Source: Stappia sp. ES.058 (GTDB lineage: Bacteria > Pseudomonadota > Alphaproteobacteria > Rhizobiales > Stappiaceae). From it: a stretch of 64,000 bases of DNA. Position numbers and translations under genes: made by a program. Every line of letters starts with the position of its first letter. The first letter of the stretch is position 1. Below, piece after piece: positions 1 through 8,087 of the stretch. The stretch is from NCBI RefSeq assembly GCF_900105595.1, contig NZ_LT629784.1, positions 2,790,001 to 2,854,000 on the forward strand, written 5' to 3'. The notes beneath the pieces were generated by a model. The model ran no database searches. It had not been told where the DNA came from and saw only the letters and a list, made by a program, of their open reading frames with translations.

Positions 1-1607
1 CCGGCGGTGGCGCCAACGCCCTCTCGTTCTGGCTTCGGCTCGTCGAGCACCACCAGCACGACGTAGCGCGGATCGTCCATCGGAAAGGCCGACAGGAAGG
101 AATTGCGCCGCTTGTCGGACACATAGCGGCCGTTCTCGATCTTCTCCGCTGTACCGGTCTTGCCGCCAACGACATAGCCCGGAACCTCCGCGCGACGCCC
201 CGACCCCTTCAGGACGTTCAGGCGGAACAGATAGCGCATGATTTCGCTGGTTCTGGGATCGATCACCTGGCGCGAGACCTCCTCCGCCTCCGCCAGGGTG
301 CGCGGCGTGAACGTCGGGGGAATGAGCCGCCCGCCGTTGACGAGCGCCGCCGCGGCCACCGCCGTCTGCATCGGCGTCACCGAAATGCCGTGCCCGAAGG
401 AGATGGTCATTGCAGCCAACTCGTTCCACTTCGGCGGCAGCAGGGGCGTTGCGACTTCCGGAAGATCTGTCTTGATGCGCGTCGTCAGCCCGATACGCTC
501 CATGAACGCCTTCTGCGTGTCCACGCCCGCCGCAAGCATCATCTTCGCGGTTCCGATGTTGGACGAATAGATAAAGGTCTCGGCGACCGAGAGGATGCGG
601 CGCTTGCCATGGAAATCATTGATCGTGCGCCGCCCGACGCGCAGCGGCCGCGAGGCGTCAAAGCTGTCGTCCATCGTCACGCGGCCGCTGTCGAGCGCCA
701 TCGCGACGGTAAAGGTCTTGAACACCGATCCCATCTCGAACACGCCGCCGGTTGCGCGGTTCAAGCGGTTCTTCTCCAGCGCCTGTGCCCGGTCGTTGGG
801 ATCGAAGTCGGGCAGCGAAGACATGCCGACGACTTCGCCGGTCTTGGCGTCGAGCACGATGCCGACGCCGGCAATCGCCTTGTAGCGCTGCAGGGCCTTC
901 GACAATTCATCGCGCACGACATGCTGGACCCGCAGGTCGACCGAGAGATTGACGCCTTCCATGGGGCGTCGGTCGCTGGCAAATCCCAGATCCTGCAGCT
1001 CGCCGAGCCAGGCCTTGTCGACGGCAAGCTCCATGCCGGAGATGCCCTTGTTGTCAACATTCACCGAGCCGACAATGTGGCTGGCGGTCGGGCCGCCCGG
1101 GTAGAAGCGGCTGTTTTCCTCCAGAAAGCCGATCCCCGGAATGCCGAGATCGTGCAGACGCGTGCGCTGGCGCGGCGTCAGTTCACGCTTGAGCCAGATG
1201 AAGCCGGCATTGCTGGCAAGGCGGCGGCGCACCGCGTCGGTTCCCAGGTTCGGCAGAACGCTGGCGATGCCTTCAAGTGCCTCGTCCACATCCAGGATCT
1301 TGCGCGGCTCGGCGTAAAGCGAGGCCGTCTTGATATCGGTCGCCAGGATCTGACCGTTGCGGTCGACGAGATCGGGCCGCGAGGCGGCAACGCTGTCCTG
1401 CGCGGAAATATAGGAGGCCGTCTCCGCCTCTTCGCTCAGTCCGAGCATCACAAGCCGGCCGCCAATGGCGAGATAGACCAGCGAGAAAACCGCCATCGCC
1501 ATATAGACGCGTGAGCGCACGGCACGCGTAGAGGGGCCGCGCGGAACATGCCGCTCGCCCACCGTGCGGCGCTGAAGGAAGGAGACGGGTTGATCGCTGT
1601 TTGACAT
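1..1607 (-). CDS. ftsI: Peptidoglycan D,D-transpeptidase FtsI (PBP3), 3' end outside window
   Basis: Septal class B penicillin-binding protein that cross-links peptidoglycan at the division site. The 535 visible codons start with MSNSDQPVSF at an ATG 8 bases after the ftsL stop. One membrane segment lies near residues 33-53, followed by a dimerisation domain and the transpeptidase domain. The active-site motif SVFK has its serine at about residue 294, an SSN triad follows, and KTGTAEK begins at about residue 483. These spacings fit PBP3. The reading frame stays open to base 1, so roughly the last 40-60 residues are missing because the window ends. It is the fourth gene of mraZ-rsmH-ftsL-ftsI and is probably translated from the same mRNA. 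Confidence 0.96.
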   Translation of the reverse strand, partial: MSNSDQPVSFLQRRTVGERHVPRGPSTRAVRSRVYMAMAVFSLVYLAIGGRLVMLGLSEEAETASYISAQDSVAASRPDLVDRNGQILATDIKTASLYAEPRKILDVDEALEGIASVLPNLGTDAVRRRLASNAGFIWLKRELTPRQRTRLHDLGIPGIGFLEENSRFYPGGPTASHIVGSVNVDNKGISGMELAVDKAWLGELQDLGFASDRRPMEGVNLSVDLRVQHVVRDELSKALQRYKAIAGVGIVLDAKTGEVVGMSSLPDFDPNDRAQALEKNRLNRATGGVFEMGSVFKTFTVAMALDSGRVTMDDSFDASRPLRVGRRTINDFHGKRRILSVAETFIYSSNIGTAKMMLAAGVDTQKAFMERIGLTTRIKTDLPEVATPLLPPKWNELAAMTISFGHGISVTPMQTAVAAAALVNGGRLIPPTFTPRTLAEAEEVSRQVIDPRTSEIMRYLFRLNVLKGSGRRAEVPGYVVGGKTGTAEKIENGRYVSDKRRNSFLSAFPMDDPRYVVLVVLDEPKPEREGVGATA

Positions 1608-1615
1608 CTCGGCCC

Positions 1616-1972
1616 CTATCTCACCACCGGCTGCGTCCCGGCGTAGCCGCCAAGCGACGACGCCCCGCCGATAGGTGCAAGCTGCATCGGCTTCACCGGC
1701 ACATCCTCGATGCGGGTGATCTGCTCGACCTCCAGCGGCTGAAGGTTCAAGTGCTCGTTGTAGCGCTCGACCAGCTTCTGCAATCGGCTCGGATCGTTCA
1801 AAAGGCTCCATTCGGCGCGAAGCAGCTTGAGCTGTTCGCGCTCCTCGTCGATGCGCTGCTGGAGATTGGCAACACGCTCCGCCGCGCGCTCCGCATCGTG
1901 CTTCATGTCGTAGACCGTGGCGGCTGCAGCGAGCACGCCGATCACCAGGAAGACATTCAGATAGCGTGTCAT
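1616..1972 (-). CDS. ftsL: Cell division protein FtsL
   Basis: Small bitopic divisome protein of 118 residues. It begins MTRYLNVFLVIGVLAAAATV, a single N-terminal membrane helix, followed by a predicted coiled coil (about residues 25-70, rich in Glu, Arg and Leu heptads) and a Pro/Gly-rich tail. A longer in-frame ORF exists upstream, but this ATG lies 4 bases after the rsmH stop and puts the helix at the N-terminus. FtsL sequences diverge strongly, so the identification rests on size, topology and position between rsmH and ftsI. Confidence 0.92.
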   Translation of the reverse strand: MTRYLNVFLVIGVLAAAATVYDMKHDAERAAERVANLQQRIDEEREQLKLLRAEWSLLNDPSRLQKLVERYNEHLNLQPLEVEQITRIEDVPVKPMQLAPIGGASSLGGYAGTQPVVR

Positions 1973-1976
1973 TTCC

Positions 1977-3017
1977 CTATCCTTCCGCCTGCTCGAGTGA
2001 GGCAAGGCGCGGAACGCCGAGATTGTCCGGCATGTCGGATCGCGCCGGCGCATCGGTGCGCAAGCCCGCCCGCAGCCGCGCGGAGCGCGAACGCGGATTG
2101 TCGCGGATCTCGTCGTCCCCCGCCTCACGCGCGCCCTTGAACACAAGCTCGAAGGTCGGCGGTGGCACATCGGTTTCCGGCAGATGACGCGAGCCACCAG
2201 AACGGGTGCGGATGCGGTCGGCGAGGAAGCGCTTGACGATCCGATCCTCCAGGCTGTGGAAGGTCACGACAACCAGACGCCCGCCGGGCGCGAGAATTCG
2301 CTCGGCTGCCGCCAGCGCATCGACGATCTGCTCCAGCTCGCGGTTCACATACATGCGCAGCGCCTGGAAGGTGCGCGTCGCCGGATGGATCTGCTTGCCC
2401 TTGAACGATCGCCCGACAACCTTGTCGACAACCGCCGCCAGATCCGCCGTCCGCGTGAACGGGGCCTCGGCACGACGGTCGCAGATTGCGCGCGACACGG
2501 ATGACGCCCGTTTTTCCTCGCCCAGAATGCCGATCACCCGCGTCAGGTCGCGCCGCGGCAGGAAATTGGCGACATCCGCGGCGGACAGGCCTTTTTGCTC
2601 CATGCGCATGTCGAGCGGCCCGTCGTTGCGAAACGAGAACCCGCGCTCCGCCTGATCGAGCTGCATCGAGGAGACGCCGAGATCGAGCACCACACCCTGA
2701 ACGTCCGCAAGGCCGAGCGCGCGCACATGCGCGTCAAGGTCGGAAAACCGCCCTTCCACCAGATCAAGGCGTCCGTCGGCCTCAACCACCAGCGGCACCC
2801 CGCCGGCAATCGCATCGGGATCGCGGTCGACGGCAACGACCCTTGCGCCTGTGTCGAGGATCGCGCGGGAGTAGCCGCCGGCACCGAAGGTGCCATCGAC
2901 GATCGTATCGCCGGGCTTCGCCGCCAGCGCGTCGAGCACTTCCGCCAGAAGCACCGGCACATGCGGTCGTTTCGTGATGCTGCCCGAAATGTCGGGTCGG
3001 GTTGCCGCAGCCATCAT
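1977..3017 (-). CDS. rsmH: 16S rRNA (cytosine(1402)-N(4))-methyltransferase RsmH (MraW)
   Basis: SAM-dependent methyltransferase acting on C1402 of 16S rRNA. The 346 residues contain the MraW hallmarks RPHVPVLLAEVLDAL near residue 17, the SAM-binding stretch DGTFGAGGYSRAIL, DLGVSSMQLDQAERGFSF, and VVTFHSLEDRIVKRF towards the C-terminus. The start is set by the overlap with mraZ: the ATGATG at this position contains the mraZ TGA, which implies translational coupling. A longer in-frame extension reads through mraZ in another frame and is not real. Length is normal for the family. Confidence 0.97.
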   Translation of the reverse strand: MMAAATRPDISGSITKRPHVPVLLAEVLDALAAKPGDTIVDGTFGAGGYSRAILDTGARVVAVDRDPDAIAGGVPLVVEADGRLDLVEGRFSDLDAHVRALGLADVQGVVLDLGVSSMQLDQAERGFSFRNDGPLDMRMEQKGLSAADVANFLPRRDLTRVIGILGEEKRASSVSRAICDRRAEAPFTRTADLAAVVDKVVGRSFKGKQIHPATRTFQALRMYVNRELEQIVDALAAAERILAPGGRLVVVTFHSLEDRIVKRFLADRIRTRSGGSRHLPETDVPPPTFELVFKGAREAGDDEIRDNPRSRSARLRAGLRTDAPARSDMPDNLGVPRLASLEQAEG

Positions 3018-3475
3018 GCCGCACTCGCCGTCTTTGCCGATTGCTTGGCCAGCACGTCCATGGCGCGCTTCATGGCATCCGCGCGATGCGCCCGAAAACG
3101 CTCCGGCTCCCATATCTGAAACTTGTAGCCTTGCCCGACGAAGGTGACCTGATTGTCGAGACAGGCATAATGACGCTGCTCGTCGCTGAGCATCACCCGC
3201 CCGTCTCCATCGATCTTCAGGGTTTCGCTGGCGCCGTAAAAGGCCGTCGACAGGGCGTCGTGATCCTCGGTCAGCGTGGCAACGCCGAGCAGACGCTTCT
3301 CGATTTGGGCAACGAGCTGATTGCCGCCGGCATCGATCGCCGGATGATGCGGCGACGGAAAGCAGTAAAGGCCCTCGAAACCGTCGCGAACAAGCGCCTG
3401 ACGAAAGGGCGCAGGGACGGAAACGCGCCCCTTGGCGTCGAGCCGATTGGTGTAATGCGACACGAAGCCGGCCAT
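3014..3475 (-). CDS. mraZ: Transcriptional regulator MraZ
   Basis: First gene of the division and cell-wall cluster. The 153-residue product has two AbrB-like SpoVT halves: SHYTNRLDAKGRVSVPAPFR near the N-terminus and KIDGDGRVMLSDEQRHYACL near residue 90. In other bacteria MraZ binds repeats in its own promoter and represses the cluster. The start was chosen at MAGFVSHYT, the usual family start, rather than at a codon 37 residues upstream. Its stop overlaps the rsmH start. A strong hairpin lies about 20 bases upstream of the start. Confidence 0.95.
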   Translation of the reverse strand: MAGFVSHYTNRLDAKGRVSVPAPFRQALVRDGFEGLYCFPSPHHPAIDAGGNQLVAQIEKRLLGVATLTEDHDALSTAFYGASETLKIDGDGRVMLSDEQRHYACLDNQVTFVGQGYKFQIWEPERFRAHRADAMKRAMDVLAKQSAKTASAA

Positions 3476-3495
3476 TCGTTCTCTCGCCCCACGAT

Positions 3496-3512
3496 CGGGC
3501 ATTCGATGCCCG
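3496..3512 (-). promoter_or_regulatory. Hairpin in the mraZ leader
   Basis: The 17-base sequence CGGGCATTCGATGCCCG forms a perfect 7-bp stem with a 3-base loop, ending about 20 bases before the mraZ ATG. It could act as an mRNA structure near the ribosome binding site or as a small protein-binding dyad. Only the symmetry is seen; function is inference. Confidence 0.4.
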
Positions 3513-3643
3513 ACTCCAGCCAAACTCCCACTCACCGGACAAACGGATGACGTGCACCGCAGCGGATCCCGTTGCGGTCGGGACAACTCCCCGATCCGTT
3601 GTTAGCCTTTGACCCGTCGCTTCACTTCGAAACGGGATGATTT

Positions 3644-3672
3644 GGGATAGCATGGGACCTCATGGGCGTCAA
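3644..3672 (-). promoter_or_regulatory. Candidate sigma70 promoter of the mraZ-ftsI cluster
   Basis: On the minus strand TTGACG is followed after exactly 17 bases by TATCCC, about 170 bases upstream of the mraZ start. The -35 box and spacer match the alphaproteobacterial housekeeping consensus well; the -10 box matches moderately. No regularly spaced TGGGN series typical of enterobacterial MraZ boxes is obvious nearby. Confidence 0.45.
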
Positions 3673-3997
3673 TGGAATCCAATGGTTTCAGCCCCCTCCC
3701 CACGGCGTGTGACGCACCGTAAAACAGTTATCCACGGTTAAGCTTAAGAATGAGTTGCGAAAAACAAAATGCCGCGTGCGGCGCACAAATCCGCAATTCC
3801 GGAGACAAGAACGCGATGCTGCGATGCAAAACGGTCCACAGATCGCGCCGGCGCTTTCGCAACCCATGACGTTTTCGGCGCGCGCGCCGACCCGCATCGC
3901 ATCGAGCGGTCCGGGACGGAGTGGGCCGGGATGGCATGGGACGCTGTGGCCGCGCTTGCCGCGACGCGCCGGACGGACGATTGCTTGCAGGAAAGAG
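3673..3997. other. Intergenic region between the mraZ promoter and rnpB
   Basis: About 325 bases without a supportable gene. It contains an AT-richer patch (about 3720-3775) that includes TTATCCACG, one mismatch from a DnaA box. No clear terminator for rnpB was found. Short ORFs here extend into the complement of rnpB and have no convincing start signals. Confidence 0.5.
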
Positions 3998-4393
3998 TGT
4001 CAGTCGGCCTCTAAGCCGGGTTCTGTATGGCGCGACGCAAGCGCCGCACGCGACGACCATTCATCTGGGACGTTCGTTGCCGAACGCCTCACGCAACCTA
4101 CCCGGACGACTGGCCTGGAAACGGGCCGGAACCCGAAGGTCCCCCGTCGCCCCTATTCGGTTTTGCTCCCGGTGGGGTTTACCGTGCCGCTTCCGTTGCC
4201 GGTCGCGCGGTGGGCTCTTACCCCACCCTTTCACCCTTGCCGTGGCCTGGGCCATGGCGGTTTGCTTTCTGTGGCACTTTCCCTGGGGTCGCCCCCGCCG
4301 GGTGTTACCCGGCACCGTTTTTCCGTGGAGCCCGGACTTTCCTCCCCCGCGACGTTTCCGTGCTTGCGGGAGCGACCGTCCAGCCGACTGACC
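3998..4393 (-). ncRNA. rnpB: RNase P RNA (M1 RNA), bacterial type A
   Basis: Catalytic RNA that trims tRNA 5' leaders. Reading the minus strand, the conserved segments occur in order: GGGGGAGGAAAGTCCGGGCT near the 5' end, CCACAGAAAGCAAACCGCC, GCAAGGGTGAAAGGGTG, GGTAAGAGCCCACCGC, CGGTAAACCCCACC, CCAGATGAATGG and ACAGAACCCGGCTTA at the 3' end. The ends pair with each other (GTCAGTCGGC with GCCGACTGAC), which sets the approximate limits. Size, about 396 nt, is normal. It begins just after the stop codon of the MocR gene. Confidence 0.95.
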
Positions 4394-4398
4394 CGCGA

Positions 4399-4427
4399 CA
4401 CCTAGGGGTCGCCCGCGCGCCGGTCAA
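4399..4427 (-). promoter_or_regulatory. Candidate rnpB promoter inside the 3' end of the MocR gene
   Basis: Minus-strand TTGACC (4427-4422) is separated by exactly 17 bases from TAGGTG (4404-4399). The expected start 6-7 bases later coincides with the RNase P RNA 5' end near 4393. The -35 box lies in the last codons of the upstream regulator, and the first three bases of the -10 box are that gene's TAG stop codon. Confidence 0.7.
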
Positions 4428-5910
4428 GCGACCGTTTCGCCGGCGGTTGCTTTTCAACCGCCCGCTGCTCGTCGAGCCCGGCCGCGACCGCCTCGGCACA
4501 CGCTTCGGCATCCGCCCTCGTTGCAGCGGCAAAGCCGATCACCAACCCGCGTGTCGCCGCCTCCAGCGCATAGGCCGACAGCGCCGCAACGCCGAAACCC
4601 CGTGCGTTCACGGCAGCCGCGAGACGCCTGTCATCGACTTCCTGGTCAAGACGTGCGGCAAGCTGAACGCCGCCCGACGGATCGGCCACCTGCACCCGAT
4701 TGCCCAATACGGCGCGCAAGGTCTCCGCCAGATACAGCCCGCGTTCACGATAAAGCGTGCGGATTCGCTTGAGGTGCGCGCGGTAGTGTCCGCCGTCGAT
4801 GAAATCGGCGAGCGCTGCCTGCGGGATCGCCCCGGCATAAAGGCCTGCGGCGCGCTGCGCGGCGGCGAGCGGCCCGACCAAGTGTGGCGGCACAACCATA
4901 TAGGCAAGCCGCAGACCGGGGATCATGCTCTTGGCGAAGGTCCCGAGATAGATCGCCTCCTCACCGCTCGAGAGCCCCTGAAGCGCGGCCACGGGCCGGC
5001 CTTCGAAGAGGAACTCGCTGTCGTAATCGTCTTCCAGCACCACCGCCCCGGTGCGGCGCGCGGTTTCCAGAAGCGCGAGACGACGCGGCAACGGCAGACG
5101 CGCGCCCATCGGATACTGGTGCGACGGCGTCACATAGATCAAACGCGGCGGGGGCGCATCCTGTCCGGTCATCGCCGCAATGTCGGCACCGTGGTCGTCA
5201 ACCGGCAGTGGCGCGATGCGTAAGCCGGCGGCTGTGAAGGCGGCTCGGGCGCCGAGATAGCCCGGATCCTCCAGCCAGACCGTCTCGCCCGGATCGGTCA
5301 GGCAAGTGGACAGCAGCGACAGGCTGGCCTGGGTCGACGGCGTGATCAGGATCGTGTCGGCCTGCGCACGCACCCCGCGCTCCGCCGCAAGGTAGCGCGC
5401 CAGAACCTCCTTCAGGACCGTGAGCCCCGAGGGTTGATCATAAAAGAGCCCGGTCGCCGGGATCGTCCGCGCGGCACGGCGCAGACATCGGCCCCATGCG
5501 TCGCGCGGAAAACAGCCGAGCGCCGGCGTGCCGGGTTGAAGCCGGCCGTTCGCCCCCTTGGCGGTCGCCGCCCAGGGACTGGAGGCGAAGAGAACACCGC
5601 GCTTCGAAAGCGCCGGACTTTGCACGCGCGCACCGTTGCGGGGCGGCGCCGGCGACGAGGGAAGCGTGTCGGCGATCCGGGGCGCTGCGCCCGAGCGCAC
5701 CGTCACAACCCCTTCCGCGGCAAGCAATTCGTAGGCCGCCGTCACCGTGTTGCGCGAAACCTCGAGCGCAGCGGCGAGCCGGCGGCTCGACGGCAGCTTT
5801 CCACCCGGCGGCAAACGCCCGTCGCCGATCGCCGCGCGCAATCCCCGATAGATCTGCTCCGACAGGGGAACGGCGCTGTCGCGCGACAGGTACAGACCCG
5901 CAGTCTCCAT
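4402..5910 (-). CDS. MocR/PdxR-type GntR-family regulator with aminotransferase domain
   Basis: Transcription factor of 502 residues. An N-terminal GntR winged helix (about residues 8-75, PLSEQIYRGLRAAI then LPSSRRLAAALEVSRNTV) is fused to a fold-type I aminotransferase-like domain. The PLP-binding features are present: DDYDSEF near 294-300 and the Schiff-base lysine at K327 in TFAKSMIPGLRLAY. Proteins of this family use PLP or a PLP-amino-acid adduct as effector. It is divergent from a pyridoxamine-phosphate-oxidase-fold protein and a PaiB-like protein, the usual kind of partner, so it probably controls them. Its final codons carry the rnpB promoter. Confidence 0.9.
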   Translation of the reverse strand: METAGLYLSRDSAVPLSEQIYRGLRAAIGDGRLPPGGKLPSSRRLAAALEVSRNTVTAAYELLAAEGVVTVRSGAAPRIADTLPSSPAPPRNGARVQSPALSKRGVLFASSPWAATAKGANGRLQPGTPALGCFPRDAWGRCLRRAARTIPATGLFYDQPSGLTVLKEVLARYLAAERGVRAQADTILITPSTQASLSLLSTCLTDPGETVWLEDPGYLGARAAFTAAGLRIAPLPVDDHGADIAAMTGQDAPPPRLIYVTPSHQYPMGARLPLPRRLALLETARRTGAVVLEDDYDSEFLFEGRPVAALQGLSSGEEAIYLGTFAKSMIPGLRLAYMVVPPHLVGPLAAAQRAAGLYAGAIPQAALADFIDGGHYRAHLKRIRTLYRERGLYLAETLRAVLGNRVQVADPSGGVQLAARLDQEVDDRRLAAAVNARGFGVAALSAYALEAATRGLVIGFAAATRADAEACAEAVAAGLDEQRAVEKQPPAKRSLDRRAGDP

Positions 5911-5921
5911 GAACCGGCACT

Positions 5922-5941
5922 TCCAAAATATTAAAACTGGA
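5922..5941. promoter_or_regulatory. Possible MocR operator in the divergent promoter region
   Basis: The 20-base stretch TCCAAAATATTAAAACTGGA has TCCA and TGGA ends around an AT-rich core, only 12 bases upstream of the MocR start and in the sole spacer between the divergent genes. Symmetry is limited, so the assignment is tentative. Confidence 0.3.
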
Positions 5942-6021
5942 ACTTTTCAGGAGCCACTTTAATGACACACTCCGCCTGCCCACGCAAAGGCGATGACCGG
6001 AAAGGATCAGGGAAAGACATC

Positions 6022-6732
6022 ATGAACGAGACACCGACACCCGCAGCTTCCGCAGCGCAGCCCCCGTCACATGCGAGAGTTCGCGCCCGCAAGCGCGCGG
6101 TCTTTCTGGAGGCCGATGCATGGGCCGTGCTGGACCAGGCCGCCGTGTCGCATGTCGGCTTCATCGACAATGCGCGCCCGATGGTGATCCCGATGATCCA
6201 TGCGCGCATCGGCGACACGCTCTATCTGCACGGAGCCAAGGCAACCCGCATCGTCAAGCGACTGGGCGCGAGCGTTCCGGTCTGTCTGACGGCGACCGTG
6301 CTCGACGGTCTGGTTCTGGCGCGTTCGGCCTTTCACCACTCCATGAACTACCGCTGCGTCGTGGTCCACGGCATGGCGCGGGCCGTAGCCGACGCGCGGG
6401 AAAAGCATGACGCGCTGGTCGCCCTGACCGACCACCTTCTGCCGGGTCGCTGGGACGAGGTGCGGGAAATGAGCGACAAGGAAGAGCACGCAACCGGCGT
6501 GATCGCCCTCGACGTGGAGCACATGACGATGAAGCGGCGCGAGGGCCCGCCCGTCGATGACGCGGATGATTACGCGTTGCCGATCTGGGCCGGTGTGGTG
6601 GACATTGCCGAACGGGTTGGGGCGGTGCACCCTGACGCGGCGCTTGACGCATGCGTGCCAAGACCCGCGTCGCTCGACGCCTTCATGGATGCACGCGGCG
6701 AACCGGCCAAAGTTCGGGGGGACGAAACCTGA
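6022..6732 (+). CDS. Pyridoxamine 5'-phosphate oxidase-fold (flavin-binding) protein
   Basis: Soluble protein of 236 residues with the split-barrel FMN-binding fold: KRAVFLEADAWAVLDQAAVSHVG, then PMVIPMIHARIGDTLYLHGA and HHSMNYRCVVVHGMARAV. It resembles the large group of uncharacterised flavin-nucleotide-binding proteins rather than true PdxH. The start was placed at MNETPTPAAS because AGGGAAAG lies at the right distance; an in-frame ATG 20 codons upstream is weaker. Its stop overlaps the next start (TGATG), so the two proteins are coupled. Divergence from a MocR regulator suggests a link to B6 or flavin metabolism, but the substrate is unknown. Confidence 0.85.
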   Translation: MNETPTPAASAAQPPSHARVRARKRAVFLEADAWAVLDQAAVSHVGFIDNARPMVIPMIHARIGDTLYLHGAKATRIVKRLGASVPVCLTATVLDGLVLARSAFHHSMNYRCVVVHGMARAVADAREKHDALVALTDHLLPGRWDEVREMSDKEEHATGVIALDVEHMTMKRREGPPVDDADDYALPIWAGVVDIAERVGAVHPDAALDACVPRPASLDAFMDARGEPAKVRGDET

Positions 6733-7370
6733 TGTATACGATCGAAGCGAGCCGGATCACGGACCGCGCGGTTCTGGTCGAGGCTATCGGCGGGATCCGG
6801 CTGGCCGCCGTGTTCACCGGCGAGCACGGCCTCAATTGCACGCAGGTGCCGATGGTCGTCGACGAGGCGGCCTCCGGCGGCCTTCGGTTGCGCGGCCATG
6901 TCGCCCGCGCCAACCCGCACTGGCGGGCTATCGGCAGCGGAACCCCGGCGATTGCGCTCTTCCAGGGACCGCATGCCTATGTGTCGCCCGGCTGGTACGA
7001 AACCAAACGGGAGACCGGCAAGGCGGTTCCCACCTGGGCCTATATCGCCGTGGAGGCGCGCGGACGGCTCACCACCATCGACGATCCGTCGGAGCTGCGG
7101 GCGATGCTCGACGCCCTCACCGATCAGAACGAGGCCGGCCAACCAGCGCCCTGGACGGTGGCCGACGCACCGGCGGATTATATCGAGCGAATGATGCGCG
7201 GAATCGTCGGCATCGAGATGCAGGTGGAGGCGCTCGACGGGGTCTGGAAGCTCAACCAGGCCAAGAGCGCCGGCGATCGGGCCGGCACCGCACGCGGACT
7301 TTCGGAAGCATCACGGGAGGAGGCCCGCGCCTTGGCACGTCTTGTCCCGACGGATCCGCCCGACAGGTGA
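6732..7370 (+). CDS. PaiB-type FMN-binding negative regulator family protein
   Basis: A 212-residue member of the PaiB family: MYTIEASRITDRAVLVEAI at the start, HVARANPHWRAI near residue 57, and the diagnostic YVSPGWYETKRETGKAVPTW near 85. Bacillus PaiB was described as a repressor of sporulation and protease genes, but most homologues are simply FMN-binding split-barrel proteins. The ATG overlaps the preceding TGA. The gene converges with the lytic transglycosylase gene, leaving six bases between the stops. Confidence 0.9.
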   Translation: MYTIEASRITDRAVLVEAIGGIRLAAVFTGEHGLNCTQVPMVVDEAASGGLRLRGHVARANPHWRAIGSGTPAIALFQGPHAYVSPGWYETKRETGKAVPTWAYIAVEARGRLTTIDDPSELRAMLDALTDQNEAGQPAPWTVADAPADYIERMMRGIVGIEMQVEALDGVWKLNQAKSAGDRAGTARGLSEASREEARALARLVPTDPPDR

Positions 7371-7376
7371 TTCCGC

Positions 7377-7874
7377 TTAGCTGTCGAGCAGGCGCTTGAC
7401 CTTGGTGCAGTACCGGCGGCTGACCGGGTTCATGCGCTTGGCGTAGTGGCCGGCGTTGTAGCGCAGGATCGTGCCGCAAAGATCGCCACCGGCGCGCTTG
7501 TGGGCACCCGCCAGATAGCTCATGCCGTATTTGATGTTGGTCTTGGGATCGTAGAGCGCGCCGGACTTGCCGCGAAAACCTTCGCCGCGGGCCGTCCTTG
7601 GCTTGATCTGCATCAGCCCGATCTCGCCATGCCGGCCGCGCGCCTTCGCATTGTAGTTGCTTTCGACTCGCACGATGGCATGGGCAAGGTCTGCCGGGAT
7701 GCCATGTTTTTTTGCCTCGGAACGGATCATCGCATCGTATTTCTGCGCCTTCGCACCGGCTTCCAGGATCGCCGGATTGACCGTCGTCGTGGACACTGCC
7801 GAAGATTGGCAGGCGCCGGCGGCGAGCCCGAGGAAAAGCGCTGCGATGAGTTTCGTGCGGTTTGCAATCGTCAT
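7377..7874 (-). CDS. Lytic transglycosylase (SLT domain) with signal sequence, probably a lipoprotein
   Basis: Periplasmic muramidase-like enzyme that cleaves glycan strands. The 165-residue product starts MTIANRTKLIAALFLGLAAG followed by Cys, a hydrophobic signal with a weak lipobox. The catalytic glutamate lies in VRVESNYNAKA, followed by GEIGLMQIKPRTA and RYNAGHY, the classic SLT motifs. GAAGG precedes this ATG by about 10 bases; in-frame ATGs further upstream are not supported. It is the size of the smaller family-1 transglycosylases. Confidence 0.9.
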   Translation of the reverse strand: MTIANRTKLIAALFLGLAAGACQSSAVSTTTVNPAILEAGAKAQKYDAMIRSEAKKHGIPADLAHAIVRVESNYNAKARGRHGEIGLMQIKPRTARGEGFRGKSGALYDPKTNIKYGMSYLAGAHKRAGGDLCGTILRYNAGHYAKRMNPVSRRYCTKVKRLLDS

Positions 7875-8087
7875 GTACCCGACCTTCAAGAGCATTCGTC
7901 GTCGTTGTGAGGGCGGGGGTATGACGGCGGGGTGCGACCAAAATCCGGCGGCAGAATTCACGAAATGTTACGCAGAAATTGACGAAATTGCGTGAAAAAC
8001 TGCCGCTATTCGACTCTGTGGCGACAATCCGGCACGAACTTCACGACAACGCGGCAACGGCTTGTCCGCTCTTTGCCGCGCCTCGGC

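Noticed and set aside
3728..3736. DnaA-box-like TTATCCACG
   Set aside because: A single near match without clustering, AT-rich unwinding region or replication genes; expected by chance.
3755..4405. Plus-strand frames across the RNase P RNA
   Set aside because: They lie opposite a well-conserved structural RNA, which explains the sequence.
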